Assembly: GCF_011751745.2 (NCBI RefSeq)
Contig: NZ_CP061170.1
Span: 1,116,001-1,180,000, forward strand
Length of the DNA: 64,000 nt
Source of the DNA: Paramicrobacterium fandaimingii
GTDB lineage: Bacteria > Actinomycetota > Actinomycetes > Actinomycetales > Microbacteriaceae
Reading direction: 5' to 3'
A program made the translations under genes and the position numbers. Below the pieces are notes generated by a model. It did not search any database. It was not told the DNA's origin and saw only the letters and a list, made by a program, of their open reading frames with translations. This document shows, in pieces, positions 44,509 through 53,030 of this stretch; positions within the stretch are counted from its first letter, which is position 1; each line of letters starts with the position of its first letter.

Positions 44509-45258
44509 TCAGCCGTGCGGTTCCGCATCGTCGACCAGGCTGTTCTGCAGAGCCGTGAGTGCTCGCTCGTCGAGGCCGTGTGCAGCAAAGTACTCGTGTG
44601 AACCGCCGTACTCGGCATCAACGGTCTCGAGCGCCGCGCGCATCGCCCCGGCATCCGTCCCGCAGACAACCTTCTCAACCGCGGGCGTCACCTCGAAGCC
44701 CATCCTTCGCACCTGCCCGAGCATCATTGCGCTCCATGCTCCCGCGAGGTTCTCAGCCGAGATCACGTAGTCGGCAATGATGCGCTCGCGCGGAACGCCA
44801 ACGGCATCGAGCAAAAGTGCAATCGCGACACCCGTGCGGTCTTTGCCCGCCGTGCAGTGTACGAGCACGCCGCCGCTGGATCGAAGCGCGACCCATTCGC
44901 CAATGCGGGCGAAGCTCTCGCCGGCCTCGTCAATGAGGTCGCGGTACAGCTCGGTGAGCGTGGGAACCTGCGTCACTGTGTCGTGAACCGCGCCCTCGAG
45001 AAGCGGAAGCGAGACGTAGTCGGCAAGTGTGGACTCGTCGAGCATCGGCTGTGTCTGCTCCACCTCGACGCGACTGCGCAGGTCGAAGATCGTGGAGATG
45101 CCCGTCTGGCGAAACTGATCGATGCCGATCGGCGTCAGAGCGACGAGCGCATCTGATCGAAAGAGCCGACCAGCGCGGATGCTGCCGCCTGACGCCGGCA
45201 GACCGCCGACGTCGCGAAAATTGCTGAGCCCCTCGGGGACCTCTGTGGTCATGCCCAC
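44509..45258 (-). CDS. Tyrosine-protein phosphatase (PtpB-like)
   Basis: Phosphatase of 249 residues of the PtpB/Tyr_phosphatase3 type, acting on phosphotyrosine and possibly phosphoinositides. The N-terminal NFRDVGGLPASGGSIRAGRLFRS motif is diagnostic, and the catalytic loop HCTAGKDRTG places the nucleophile at C135 and the arginine at R141. The start is GTG at 45258 with GAGGAGG five bases upstream; an ATG two codons later is also possible. It stands between the MMPL gene (convergent) and a CPBP gene on the same strand with a 20-base gap, so it may be co-transcribed with the latter. Confidence 0.9.
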   Translation of the reverse strand: MGMTTEVPEGLSNFRDVGGLPASGGSIRAGRLFRSDALVALTPIGIDQFRQTGISTIFDLRSRVEVEQTQPMLDESTLADYVSLPLLEGAVHDTVTQVPTLTELYRDLIDEAGESFARIGEWVALRSSGGVLVHCTAGKDRTGVAIALLLDAVGVPRERIIADYVISAENLAGAWSAMMLGQVRRMGFEVTPAVEKVVCGTDAGAMRAALETVDAEYGGSHEYFAAHGLDERALTALQNSLVDDAEPHG

Positions 45259-45278
45259 TGTCGCCTCCTCGCCATTGG

Positions 45279-46205
45279 TCAGGAACGTGCTGGTGAAGCG
45301 AGCTCCAGCTTACGTCGCGGTTGCTTCAGCAGTGCGAGCACCGCGATCACGATGCCCATCGCGATCCAGCCGGGAGCGCCGAGAATGGTGGACGTCGCCG
45401 CGTCGAACCCGGCCGGGAGCCAGAGGAACGTAAGAGACGTCACAGAGTTGAGGGCGCCGTGGCCGACGGCAGCGGGCCAGATGTTGCCCGTCCAGTACCG
45501 TGACCATTGAAGCAGCACCCCGACGCACAGTGTGAAGCCGCACATCCAGAGCAGCCCTGTCACATCCGTGCGGTTGAAGTTGTAGCCGAGCAGAATAATC
45601 GGCGCGTGCCACAGACCCCAGATGATTCCGATAATCACGGCTGATCTCCAGAACCCGAGGGGCGCGAGAGCCGATGTGAGAAACCCGCGCCAACCGAGTT
45701 CTTCGCCGAATGCAGAGACCGAGCTCATCAGCACGGTAAGCGGCAGCCACGCGAACGATACGGCCATGTACGACGCGACTGACACGTTGACGCCGAGCGC
45801 TTGCTGAAGGCTCGACGCCGACCAATCAGGCGTCGTCCAGCCACACACAACGGCAATGAAGAACGCGCCGAAAGCGAGAACGAGAAAGATGATCGGCCAC
45901 CCGATGAACAGCGCGATATTGCGCCAGACCGGGCGGAACGGGATGAAACCGAGGTACCGGGCCTTTTTCACCGGCTTCACCATCGTGAACGTCACGATGA
46001 GCGCGGCGACGCTCGGTGTGAACATCATCGCGCCGAGCAGAGGCATTGTCAGGGGGTCGGCGAGGCCGTCACCGAGCCAGAGCGGCAGCATCACAAGCCA
46101 CGCGAGCCCGCACGCCAGAATCGTGTACACGACGACTGCGGCCCAGGGCACTCGTGCGGAGTGCTCTGCTGAATGTGCCTGTTGTGTCTGCGTTGACGTA
46201 TCCAT
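45279..46205 (-). CDS. CPBP-family intramembrane metalloprotease
   Basis: Membrane protein of 308 residues from the CPBP (CAAX protease and bacteriocin-processing) family. About eight membrane helices are visible. The catalytic motifs are intact: FGEELGWRGFL with the paired glutamates and arginine, WGLWHAPIILLGYNF with the FxxxH-type histidine, and a final AVGHGALNSVTSL. The ATG at 46205 is used; the longer reading runs into the neighbouring degraded paralogue. Roles of CPBP proteins include prenyl-protein cleavage and immunity to peptides; none can be assigned here. Confidence 0.88.
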   Translation of the reverse strand: MDTSTQTQQAHSAEHSARVPWAAVVVYTILACGLAWLVMLPLWLGDGLADPLTMPLLGAMMFTPSVAALIVTFTMVKPVKKARYLGFIPFRPVWRNIALFIGWPIIFLVLAFGAFFIAVVCGWTTPDWSASSLQQALGVNVSVASYMAVSFAWLPLTVLMSSVSAFGEELGWRGFLTSALAPLGFWRSAVIIGIIWGLWHAPIILLGYNFNRTDVTGLLWMCGFTLCVGVLLQWSRYWTGNIWPAAVGHGALNSVTSLTFLWLPAGFDAATSTILGAPGWIAMGIVIAVLALLKQPRRKLELASPARS

Positions 46206-46215
46206 GCATCCGACG

Positions 46216-46773
46216 CTACGAAGAACGGATGCTGCAGTCATCCGCACGCAGGCGGAACTTCGCTCTCCGCCTCGCGGGGGAGAGGCACACACGCTGCAGC
46301 CTATGGACGGGGCTCGAGCTCCAGGCTTCGGTGCGGTCAAAGTTGTACCCAAGCATGATGAGCGGTGAATACCAGATGCCGGCGATCACACCCGTGAGGA
46401 GCGCCGACTGCCAGAAGCCGAGCGGAGCAAGCGCGGAGGCGAGAAAGCCGCGCCAGCCGAGTTCTTGGCCGAATCCGGTGAGCGACGAGACGAGCGTTGA
46501 GAACGGGAGCCCGGCGAGCAGAATGAGTGCGTAGGAGCTCACCGTGATTTGATCGCCGTACAGCTGGTATATATCCCTCGAGAACCACTCGGTGCTCGTC
46601 ATGCCGAACTGCACGGCCAGGACGAAGGCGAGGACGCCGAGAATTGCCCAGAACACCGGCCAGACGGAACCTGCGTCAGACGCGCTGCAGTATCCATGTG
46701 CGCGACTCTCAGGGATCTGCAGGCCGCTCGCCATCGACAAGCCCGATTGCACGCGAATCTGTGATGAACTCAC
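46216..46773 (-). pseudogene. Degraded CPBP protease paralogue
   Basis: Remnant of a second CPBP gene lying directly upstream of the intact copy. About 130 residues match it: VSSLTGFGQELGWRGFLASA, ALAPLGFWQSALLTGV and GIWYSPLIMLGYNFDRTE align well. After YNFDRTEAW the frame continues into unrelated arginine- and serine-rich sequence, so the last third with its histidine motif is missing. The N-terminal helices are also short. The first catalytic glutamate is glutamine (GQELGWRG) and the WHAP histidine is serine (WYSP). An active protease is therefore very unlikely. It is probably a tandem duplicate in decay. Confidence 0.75.
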
Positions 46774-46814
46774 GCTGGTGCCCGGAGTGCTGCCACCCCG
46801 CCGGGCAGATTGTC

Positions 46815-47396
46815 TTAGCGCAGGCCCTTCTTCGACGAGATCACGCCGGTGTCGAAGCCGAACAGATTGAGCTTGCCGTGGAAGCGTGCGTGCTCAACCT
46901 TGATGCAGCGGTCCATGACGACGGTGAGGCCCTTCTTCTCGCCGTCATAGGCTGCTTCTTCGTTCCAGATTCCCAGTTGCACCCAGATCGTCTCAATGCC
47001 AGCGGCCACGACGTCGTCGACGACCTGAGGAATGTCGCTCGCCTTGCGGAACACGACGGCAATGTCGGGCTTCTCCGGCAGCGATGCCAGGTCGGGGTAC
47101 ACGGGCTGTCCGAGGATCTCTTCGGCGTTCGGGTTGATGAAATAGAGCGTGTAGTCGCTTGACTGCTGCAGGTACGTCCCGACGAAGTAGCTTGCGCGCG
47201 CAGGGTTCGTCGACGCGCCGACGATAGCGATCGTCTTCGCCTCCCGCAGAATCGCCAGGCGCTGCTTGGCGTCGGGTCCGATCCATGTGCGCTGCGATTT
47301 CAGCAGCGTCGCGAGGGGGGAGTCTGCGGGCATTTCGCAGCTCAGCCCGTTCTGCAGTGCGACGATGTCTGTCTCTGCCGCTTTTTCTTGAGCCAT
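46815..47396 (-). CDS. CoA-binding domain protein (YccU-like)
   Basis: Rossmann-fold CoA-binding protein of 193 residues. The core reads KTIAIVGASTNPARASYFVGTYL, YFINPNAEEILGQPVYPDL, PDIAVVFRKASDIPQVVDDV, and ends with VVMDRCIKVEH. The function of such stand-alone domains is poorly defined; they bind CoA or a related nucleotide. The ATG at 47396 has GGAGG seven bases upstream and is preferred; an ATG two codons earlier overlaps the metY stop as ATGA. The overlap shows co-transcription with the sulfhydrylase gene. Confidence 0.85.
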   Translation of the reverse strand: MAQEKAAETDIVALQNGLSCEMPADSPLATLLKSQRTWIGPDAKQRLAILREAKTIAIVGASTNPARASYFVGTYLQQSSDYTLYFINPNAEEILGQPVYPDLASLPEKPDIAVVFRKASDIPQVVDDVVAAGIETIWVQLGIWNEEAAYDGEKKGLTVVMDRCIKVEHARFHGKLNLFGFDTGVISSKKGLR

Positions 47397-47398
47397 GA

Positions 47399-48688
47399 TC
47401 ATGCCTCCACTGCCTGGCTGAGCGCCTGATCGAGATCGTAGATGATGTCGTCAGCATCCTCGATGCCGACGCTGAGTCTCACGAGGCCCGGCTGCACACC
47501 GGCATCCTCGAGCTGCTGCTCGGTCAGCTGCGCGTGCGTCGTCGATCCGGGGTGAATGATGAGCGTCTTTGTATCGCCGATGTTGGCGACGTGGCTGGCG
47601 AGGTTCACCGACTCGATGAGGGTCTGCCCGCCAGCGCGACCGCCCTTGACAACGAAGCTGAACACGGAGCTTGGCCCGAGGGGCAAATACTTCTTCGCGC
47701 GCTCGTGGTGCGGATGGCTTGCGAGCCCCGCCCAGTACACCGACTCGATGCGGCTGTCTGCGTCGAGCCACTCGGCGACGGCGCGTGCGTTCTCGACATG
47801 TGCGGTCATGCGGAACGGCAGCGTCTCAATGCCCTGCGCGAGCTGTTGCGCGGAGGTCGCCGAGAGTGCAGGCCCGATGTCGCGCAGCTGCTCGGCGCGC
47901 AGCCTGGTGAGAAATGCGTACTCACCGAAGTTGCCGGCCCACTGCAGGTCGCCGTAGGTAGGCACGGGCTCATGGAAGAGCGGAAACTTCTCGCGCGAAT
48001 ACGTGAACCGACCCGATTCGACGACGAGCCCGCCCATCGTTGTGCCGTGCCCGCCGAGAAACTTCGTCGCCGAGTGGGTGACGATGTCGGCGCCCCACTC
48101 GATCGGGCGGTTGAGATACGGGGTGGCGATCGTCGAGTCGATGATGAGCGGAATCTCATGCGCGTGGGCGACGTCGGCGAGCCCTTCGATGTCGGCGATT
48201 TCGCCCGAGGGGTTCGCGATGGTCTCGGCGAAGATCGCCTTGGTCTTGTCGGTGATCGCCGCGGCGTAGTCGGCCGGGTCTGTCGAGTGCACGAACGTCG
48301 TGTCGACGCCGAAGCGGCGCAGCGTCACGTCGAGCTGCGTGATCGACCCGCCGTACAGGCTCGACGACGCGACGATGTGGTCGCCCGCACCGACGAGGCT
48401 CGCGAACGTGATGTATTGAGCCGAGAGTCCGGATGCCGTCGCGACGGCGCCGAGTCCACCCTCGAGGCTCGCCACGCGCTCTTCGAGGCTCGCGACAGTC
48501 GGGTTGGCGAGCCGCGCGTAGATGTTGCCGTACTTCTGCAGGGCGAAGCGGGCTGCGGCATCCGCTGAGTCATCGAAGACGAAGGCCGTCGACTGGTAGA
48601 TGGGCAGCGCCCGGGCACCGGTCTCGGGGTCGGGGATGTTGCCCGCGTGGATTGCCCGCGTGCGAAAGCCATACTCGCGATCTGCCAT
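47399..48688 (-). CDS. metY: O-acetylhomoserine sulfhydrylase
   Basis: PLP-dependent enzyme of 429 residues that makes homocysteine from O-acetylhomoserine and sulfide (methionine synthesis), perhaps also acting on O-acetylserine. It shows FRTRAIHAGNIPDPETGARA, PIYQSTAFVFDD, YARLANPT, the PLP-phosphate region ASSSLYGGS, and SATKFLGGHGTTMGG with the PLP lysine. The C-terminal GDTKTLIIHPGSTTHAQLT is characteristic. Length is normal for the Cys/Met metabolism family. The ATG at 48688 has a short-spaced GAGG. No SAM riboswitch is visible in the upstream gap. Confidence 0.95.
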   Translation of the reverse strand: MADREYGFRTRAIHAGNIPDPETGARALPIYQSTAFVFDDSADAAARFALQKYGNIYARLANPTVASLEERVASLEGGLGAVATASGLSAQYITFASLVGAGDHIVASSSLYGGSITQLDVTLRRFGVDTTFVHSTDPADYAAAITDKTKAIFAETIANPSGEIADIEGLADVAHAHEIPLIIDSTIATPYLNRPIEWGADIVTHSATKFLGGHGTTMGGLVVESGRFTYSREKFPLFHEPVPTYGDLQWAGNFGEYAFLTRLRAEQLRDIGPALSATSAQQLAQGIETLPFRMTAHVENARAVAEWLDADSRIESVYWAGLASHPHHERAKKYLPLGPSSVFSFVVKGGRAGGQTLIESVNLASHVANIGDTKTLIIHPGSTTHAQLTEQQLEDAGVQPGLVRLSVGIEDADDIIYDLDQALSQAVEA

Positions 48689-48764
48689 GCCTCGAGGTTA
48701 GCGGCGCGGATGCGCTCGCTCGAACTCGTGAGTAACACAGTGACGCATTGACCGGCGTGATGCA

Positions 48765-48795
48765 TTACCGTACAGTAAGACTTACCGAGCAGTAA
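48765..48795. promoter_or_regulatory. Duplicated operator ahead of the SRPBCC/arsR pair
   Basis: TTACCGTACAGTAA (48765-48778) and TTACCGAGCAGTAA (48782-48795) are two direct copies, 17 bp apart, of a near-palindromic TTAC-N6-GTAA site. They precede the SRPBCC start by about 30 bases. An ArsR dimer binding this tandem site would close the promoter of its own operon. Confidence 0.6.
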
Positions 48796-48827
48796 CATAT
48801 TGACGAAAGAGCCAGGGGGAGTTGTCG

Positions 48828-49253
48828 ATGCCTGATATCAGCCGATCGCTTGAGATCTCCGCACCGCCGACCACGGTGTGGAAGTGGTTCACAACGCAGG
48901 AGATGCTTCGGCAATGGCTGCGACCCGACATCGTGATCGACCTGGTCGTGGGCGGCGACTACAGGATGCTGGGGTCAGACGGCACGACGATCAGTGGTGT
49001 CGTGCTCGAACTCGTGCCCGAGAAGCGTCTCGTGCTCTCCTGGCTTGAGGAGGGCACCGGCTGGAAGCATCCTGCTCGCCTCGTCGTAGAGCTCGAGCCG
49101 ACTTCCGGCGGTACGCGCGCGACGCTGACGCACGATGGCTTCGCTGGCATCGGGACGCCGGGCTGGCAGAGCACCGCCGAATCGTATCGTCGGGGCTTGT
49201 CGACGCACCGGGTTCTCGAAGGGCTGGCCGAGGTTGTCCAAACAAGAGCCTGA
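48828..49253 (+). CDS. SRPBCC (AHSA1-type) domain protein
   Basis: Small ligand-binding-fold protein of 141 residues from the AHSA1/SRPBCC group: SLEISAPPTTVWKWFTTQEMLRQWL at the N-terminus, GGDYRML, WLEEGTGWKHPARLVVELEP and THDGFAGIG. Such proteins bind hydrophobic ligands; the ligand here is unknown. The ATG at 48828 has GGGGGAG at ideal spacing; a TTG two codons earlier is less likely. The 3' end overlaps the ArsR-like gene by about 20 bases, and a doubled operator lies upstream, so the two proteins probably form one regulated unit. Confidence 0.87.
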   Translation: MPDISRSLEISAPPTTVWKWFTTQEMLRQWLRPDIVIDLVVGGDYRMLGSDGTTISGVVLELVPEKRLVLSWLEEGTGWKHPARLVVELEPTSGGTRATLTHDGFAGIGTPGWQSTAESYRRGLSTHRVLEGLAEVVQTRA

Positions 49254-49575
49254 CCCGCGCGAGGATGCGTTTCGCGCGCTCGCCGACCCAACGCGTCGAC
49301 GCATTCTCGATCTGATCGCCGAGCATGGCGTCCGCAGCGTGGGGGAGCTCGCCGATGAGTTTCCCGGCCTCGTGGCGTCGGGCATCTCGAAGCACCTCAT
49401 GACGTTGCGCGCCGCGGGGTTGGTTGCGGCGACGAAGGAGGGGCGGCGGCAGCTCTACCGCATCGATGCCACGGGCATGAACCGTGCGTTCGGGGCGTGG
49501 GTCGCCACGTTCGATGCCTACTGGCAGACCTCGCTCGAGCGACTGCGCGATCTCGCGGAAGGCGATGGAGTCTGA
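49234..49575 (+). CDS. ArsR-family repressor
   Basis: Winged-helix repressor of about 113 residues: FRALADPTRRRILDLIAEHG, SVGELADEFPGLVASGISKHLMTLRAAGLV (recognition helix) and EGRRQLYRID (wing). It has no cysteine metal site, so it belongs to the large group of ArsR proteins paired with AHSA1/SRPBCC partners rather than the metal sensors. The start is a TTG at 49234 inside the end of the SRPBCC gene, chosen because conserved residues follow at once; there is no in-frame ATG nearby. It is probably autoregulatory through the duplicated site upstream. Confidence 0.85.
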   Translation: MSKQEPDPREDAFRALADPTRRRILDLIAEHGVRSVGELADEFPGLVASGISKHLMTLRAAGLVAATKEGRRQLYRIDATGMNRAFGAWVATFDAYWQTSLERLRDLAEGDGV

Positions 49576-49637
49576 CGTGTTGCGTCGCAAGCCGTGCTGA
49601 GGTCGAAGCGGAATCGCTCGCGGGGTCACGTAGCGGT

Positions 49638-49698
49638 GTTCATGCGGCCCAGATGGGCGGCGCGACGCCCGCGCGCGCACGATCTGGGCCGCATGAAC
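49638..49698. terminator. Perfect 17-bp-stem hairpin
   Basis: GTTCATGCGGCCCAGAT (49638-49654) pairs perfectly with ATCTGGGCCGCATGAAC (49682-49698). The 27-base GC-rich loop contains its own GGGCG/CGCCC stem. It lies between the arsR stop and the CynX-like gene. Termination of the arsR transcript is the simplest role; the stem is longer than needed and there is no T-run. Confidence 0.6.
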
Positions 49699-49781
49699 GG
49701 GTGCTCGCCGCACGCGATGCGATCTATTTCCGCATGGTGGAGAAATTCAGGTTGCTTGCGGAAAAACTATAGGCTTGAGCA

Positions 49782-51026
49782 ATGACTTCTCGCGGCTCCT
49801 CCGGTGCAGACCGGGGCGCCTCGACGCCAGGTGGCGGGGCACGGCGGCTCCGCCCGGGCTTCGTCATCATCGGCATCCTGCTTGTCGCGTCGAACCTGCG
49901 CGCGTCGATCACCGCCGTGGGGCCCGTCCTCGACCAGGCACGCGCCGGCGCCGATCTGTCGGCGATCGAAGCATCCGCCCTCATCAGCGTTCCGCTGCTC
50001 GCCTTCGCCGCGTTCTCACCCGTCATGCCGGGGATCGCCGTGCGATTCGGCCTGGAACGCACAATCGGTGGCTCACTCATTCTGCTCGCCGCGGGAATCG
50101 TGGCGCGATCCATTCCCGGCGATGCATTTCTCTGGGCCGGCACCCTCGTTCTCGGGATCGCCATCGCCGCAATCAACGTGCTGCTGCCGTCTGTACTCAA
50201 GCGCGACTTTCCGCGTGAGATCGGGCGCCTGACCGGCGTGTATTCGGCTGTGCAGTCTGCGTTCGCCGCCGTCGCCGCCGGCATCGCGGTGCCCATCGCC
50301 GGCATCTCAGACGACGGATGGCGCATTGCGTACGGCGTTTGGGCGGGCCTTGCGATCATCGCCTTCGCCGCGTTTGCCCCGCAGATGCGCCGCCCCGGCG
50401 CCGTGACGACCGAGCTGCGCGCCGTGCAGATCGCCGAGGAGCCGGCGCGCGGAAAGTCACCCTGGACGCAGGCCCTGGCCTGGCAGGTGACTGTGTTTAT
50501 GGGGCTGCAGTCCACCATCTTCTACGTCGTGATCACGTGGATGCCCGCAATCGAGCAGTCCGTCGGCATCGATGCATTCACGGCGGGGTGGCACCAGAGC
50601 GCCTTCCAAGTGTTCGGCATCACCGGAACGTTGACGGCGGCATGGATGCTGCACAAGTGGCAGCGCGACCAGCGCCTCGTCGTGTCGATCTACTCGCTGT
50701 CGTCGTTGCTCGGCATCACCGGCATTCTGGTGAACCCGCACATCACGCTGCTGTGGCTCGCGATGATCGGGTTCGCTCAGGGAGGCCTCATCGTGTTGGC
50801 GTTGGCGCTGTTCGGCTTGCGTACGAGCAATCACCGAGCGGCGGCGTCGCTCTCGGGCATGGCGCAGTCGATCGGCTATCTTCTTGCCGCGGTGGGACCG
50901 CTCATGATCGGTGCGATCCACGACGCCACCGGAGCGTGGACGCTGCCCCTCGTCGTTCTGCTCGGCGTCGTCGCGCTGCAGTTCGTCTGCGGTGTGCTCG
51001 CGAGCCGCAATCGCGTGCTCAGGTAG
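49782..51026 (+). CDS. CynX/NimT-family MFS transporter
   Basis: Major facilitator protein of 414 residues of the cyanate-transporter-like (CynX/NimT) branch. Twelve hydrophobic segments are visible. The N-terminal GILLVASNLRASITAVGPVL is diagnostic, with NVLLPSVLKRDFPREIGRLTGVYSA and the later GMAQSIGYLLAAVGPLMIGAIHD. The first 25 residues are a glycine- and serine-rich cytoplasmic tail. The start is ATG at 49782 with a weak leader. The stop lies inside the end of the convergent kinase gene (8-base overlap). The substrate is unknown; cyanate is not implied. Confidence 0.9.
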   Translation: MTSRGSSGADRGASTPGGGARRLRPGFVIIGILLVASNLRASITAVGPVLDQARAGADLSAIEASALISVPLLAFAAFSPVMPGIAVRFGLERTIGGSLILLAAGIVARSIPGDAFLWAGTLVLGIAIAAINVLLPSVLKRDFPREIGRLTGVYSAVQSAFAAVAAGIAVPIAGISDDGWRIAYGVWAGLAIIAFAAFAPQMRRPGAVTTELRAVQIAEEPARGKSPWTQALAWQVTVFMGLQSTIFYVVITWMPAIEQSVGIDAFTAGWHQSAFQVFGITGTLTAAWMLHKWQRDQRLVVSIYSLSSLLGITGILVNPHITLLWLAMIGFAQGGLIVLALALFGLRTSNHRAAASLSGMAQSIGYLLAAVGPLMIGAIHDATGAWTLPLVVLLGVVALQFVCGVLASRNRVLR

Positions 51027-51903
51027 TCTTGGCCAGCACCTCGGCGATGACGTGGCGGGCATTTGTCGCCAGAGGAATGTTCGTCGTCTTGTAGTAGGGC
51101 AGCTGCACGAGCGCCTGCGCCAACGCTCTCGCACGCGCTCGCAGCCACGTCGCCTCGTCGACGCCGCTTGCCTCGCGCAGCGTCGCCCTGGCCTCGGCGG
51201 GCAGCAGGTTCCACGCCACCTGCAGATCGATCGCCGGGTCGCCGATGCCGCACCACGAGAAGTCGATGACGCCGTGCAGCCTGCCGCCGCGCAACAGCAG
51301 GTTTCCGGGCGCCACATCGCTGTGCACCCACGTGTTCTCGGTGTGCGCGGGGAGCGTCAGCGCCCGCTCCCACACTGCCGTCACGGCATCCGCGTCGATC
51401 TCGTCGCGCAGCGCCTCGATGTCGCGACGCACCTGAATGTCGCGCTCGGCGAGCGAGAAGCCTGTCGAGGGCGCACCATCAGTGTCGATTGCGCGCATCG
51501 CTCGGGTGAAAGCCCCAAGATCGCGGGCGAGACCATGCGGATGCCGCAGGGCGCCGACCCGCGGGTTGTCGCCCCCGAGCCAGGTGAGCACCAGCCACGG
51601 ATACGGGTAACCGTGCCCGGGCTCGCCCAGCGCTGCCGGCGCGGGAACGGCGACCGGAAGCTGTGGTGCCAGATGCTGAAGCCAGCGATGCTCGTGAGCC
51701 GGAAGCTCCTCCATGCCTGGGCGCCGAGGCAGGCGAACAGCGAGCTCGTCGCCGAGGCGGAACATGGCGTTATCTGTGCCAGACGAGGCAACCGGTGTCA
51801 CGGGCAGGTGCGCGAATCGCGGATGCTGGTCGGCGACGAGCTGCGCCACCTGCGCAGCATCCGGAATCACCTCGTCGTCGTGCATGAGGCGAATCTCGCT
51901 CAT
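51019..51903 (-). CDS. Aminoglycoside phosphotransferase-family kinase
   Basis: Small-molecule kinase of 294 residues of the APH superfamily. It shows the nucleotide-binding lobe GTDNAMFRLGDELAVRLPRR, the hinge PWLVLTWLGGDNP, the catalytic loop WVHSDVAPGNLLLRGG and the metal-binding GVIDFSWCGIGDPAIDLQ. It is close to the actinobacterial group that includes chromosomal macrolide- and aminoglycoside-like kinases, but no resistance function can be claimed. The ATG at 51903 is right for the family; the longer reading upstream lies inside the YeiH-type gene. It overlaps the MFS gene tail by 8 bases. Confidence 0.88.
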   Translation of the reverse strand: MSEIRLMHDDEVIPDAAQVAQLVADQHPRFAHLPVTPVASSGTDNAMFRLGDELAVRLPRRPGMEELPAHEHRWLQHLAPQLPVAVPAPAALGEPGHGYPYPWLVLTWLGGDNPRVGALRHPHGLARDLGAFTRAMRAIDTDGAPSTGFSLAERDIQVRRDIEALRDEIDADAVTAVWERALTLPAHTENTWVHSDVAPGNLLLRGGRLHGVIDFSWCGIGDPAIDLQVAWNLLPAEARATLREASGVDEATWLRARARALAQALVQLPYYKTTNIPLATNARHVIAEVLAKTT

Positions 51904-51946
51904 GCTTCGACGATACAGACTCCGGAAACTCTTCTGTGCCGCGCGA

Positions 51947-52954
51947 TCAGCCCAGCTGCACAGCGCCGAGCGCGAGCGCCGCAATGAGCACCCATGAGAG
52001 CAGGCCGACAGCGAGGGCGCGCCAGCCCGCCGTGAGCAGCCGCTTGAGGTCGACGGCGGTGCCGAGGCCGAAGAGCGCCATGGCGAGAAGAACGGTCTGC
52101 AGTACGTCGGCCCCATTCAGCACAGCCTCGGGCAGCGGCACGAACGAGCGTACGAGGATGGCGATGATGAATCCGGCGACGAACAGCGGAACGATCGGCG
52201 GGCGCTTCGCGCCGCTTGCCGGAGTGGCGCGCTTACGCTCGACGGCTCCGGCGACAGCGACGATGGGCGCGAGCATCAGCACACGCGTGAGCTTGACGAC
52301 GAGAGCGATGGCCAGCGCCGAGCTGCCGGCGATCTGCGCCGTCGCGACAACCTGGCCGACATCGTGAACCCCGGCGCCGACCCAGTGCCCGAACTGCTCA
52401 TTCGACAGCCCGAGCGGCCCCCACAGCGCAGGCAGCACGAAGATGGCGAGCGTTCCGCACAGCGTGACAAGTGCCACCGGATGCGCTTGCTCGCTGCGCT
52501 TCGCGCCGACAACGCCCGACATCGCGCCGATCGCGCTCGCGCCGCAGACGGAGAACCCCGTCGCCATGAGCAGCGGTTCATGCCCTGGCAGTTTGAAGAG
52601 CCGACCCAACCCGTAGGTGCCGGCGAACGTGATGAGCACGATGGCGATCGTCGTCAGCAGCGTCGTCCAGCCGAGCCCCGCAATGTCGATGATGCTCAGC
52701 TTGAGGCCGAGCAGCACAACGCCAGCGCGCATGAGCTTCTTCGACGAGAACGCAAGTCCCGGAGCGAAGACGCCGCGTATGAGGCTCTGAGTTCCCGGCA
52801 GCTGCGCGAAGAGAATGCCGAGAGCGACGCACGCCGTGAGCAGCGGAACCTCTGGCACGCCAACGGCGATGCCCCACGACACGAGAGCGGCAGCCCCGCA
52901 CGCGGCGATGCCCGGCAGCATCCGAACCGTGCTGGCCACAGTGACTGTGCTCAC
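51947..52954 (-). CDS. YeiH-family (UPF0324) membrane protein
   Basis: Polytopic membrane protein of 335 residues matching the YeiH/UPF0324 group, often labelled putative sulfate exporters. Nine to ten hydrophobic helices are present with the conserved LMRAGVVLLGLKLS, GFSVCGASAIGAMSGVV, WVGAGVHDVGQVVATAQIAG and FGLGTAVDLKRL segments. The start is GTG at 52954 with GAGGAGA upstream; the longer reading is not conserved. The transported compound is unproven. It is separated from the mannosyltransferase gene by about 75 bases. Confidence 0.9.
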   Translation of the reverse strand: MSTVTVASTVRMLPGIAACGAAALVSWGIAVGVPEVPLLTACVALGILFAQLPGTQSLIRGVFAPGLAFSSKKLMRAGVVLLGLKLSIIDIAGLGWTTLLTTIAIVLITFAGTYGLGRLFKLPGHEPLLMATGFSVCGASAIGAMSGVVGAKRSEQAHPVALVTLCGTLAIFVLPALWGPLGLSNEQFGHWVGAGVHDVGQVVATAQIAGSSALAIALVVKLTRVLMLAPIVAVAGAVERKRATPASGAKRPPIVPLFVAGFIIAILVRSFVPLPEAVLNGADVLQTVLLAMALFGLGTAVDLKRLLTAGWRALAVGLLSWVLIAALALGAVQLG

Positions 52955-53030
52955 GGCTCTCCTCTCATCACGCCCGTCGCCATATTCTCGCCCGACGTCA
53001 GAGTAGTCCTGCTCTGACGGGGCGAGCCAA

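Noticed and set aside
46216..46773. Second functional CPBP protease
   Set aside because: Catalytic residues are changed and the last third is missing, so it is recorded as a pseudogene.
48689..48827. SAM riboswitch upstream of metY
   Set aside because: metY lies on the minus strand and its leader shows no conserved stem pattern; the striking repeats in this gap read as an operator for the plus-strand SRPBCC gene.
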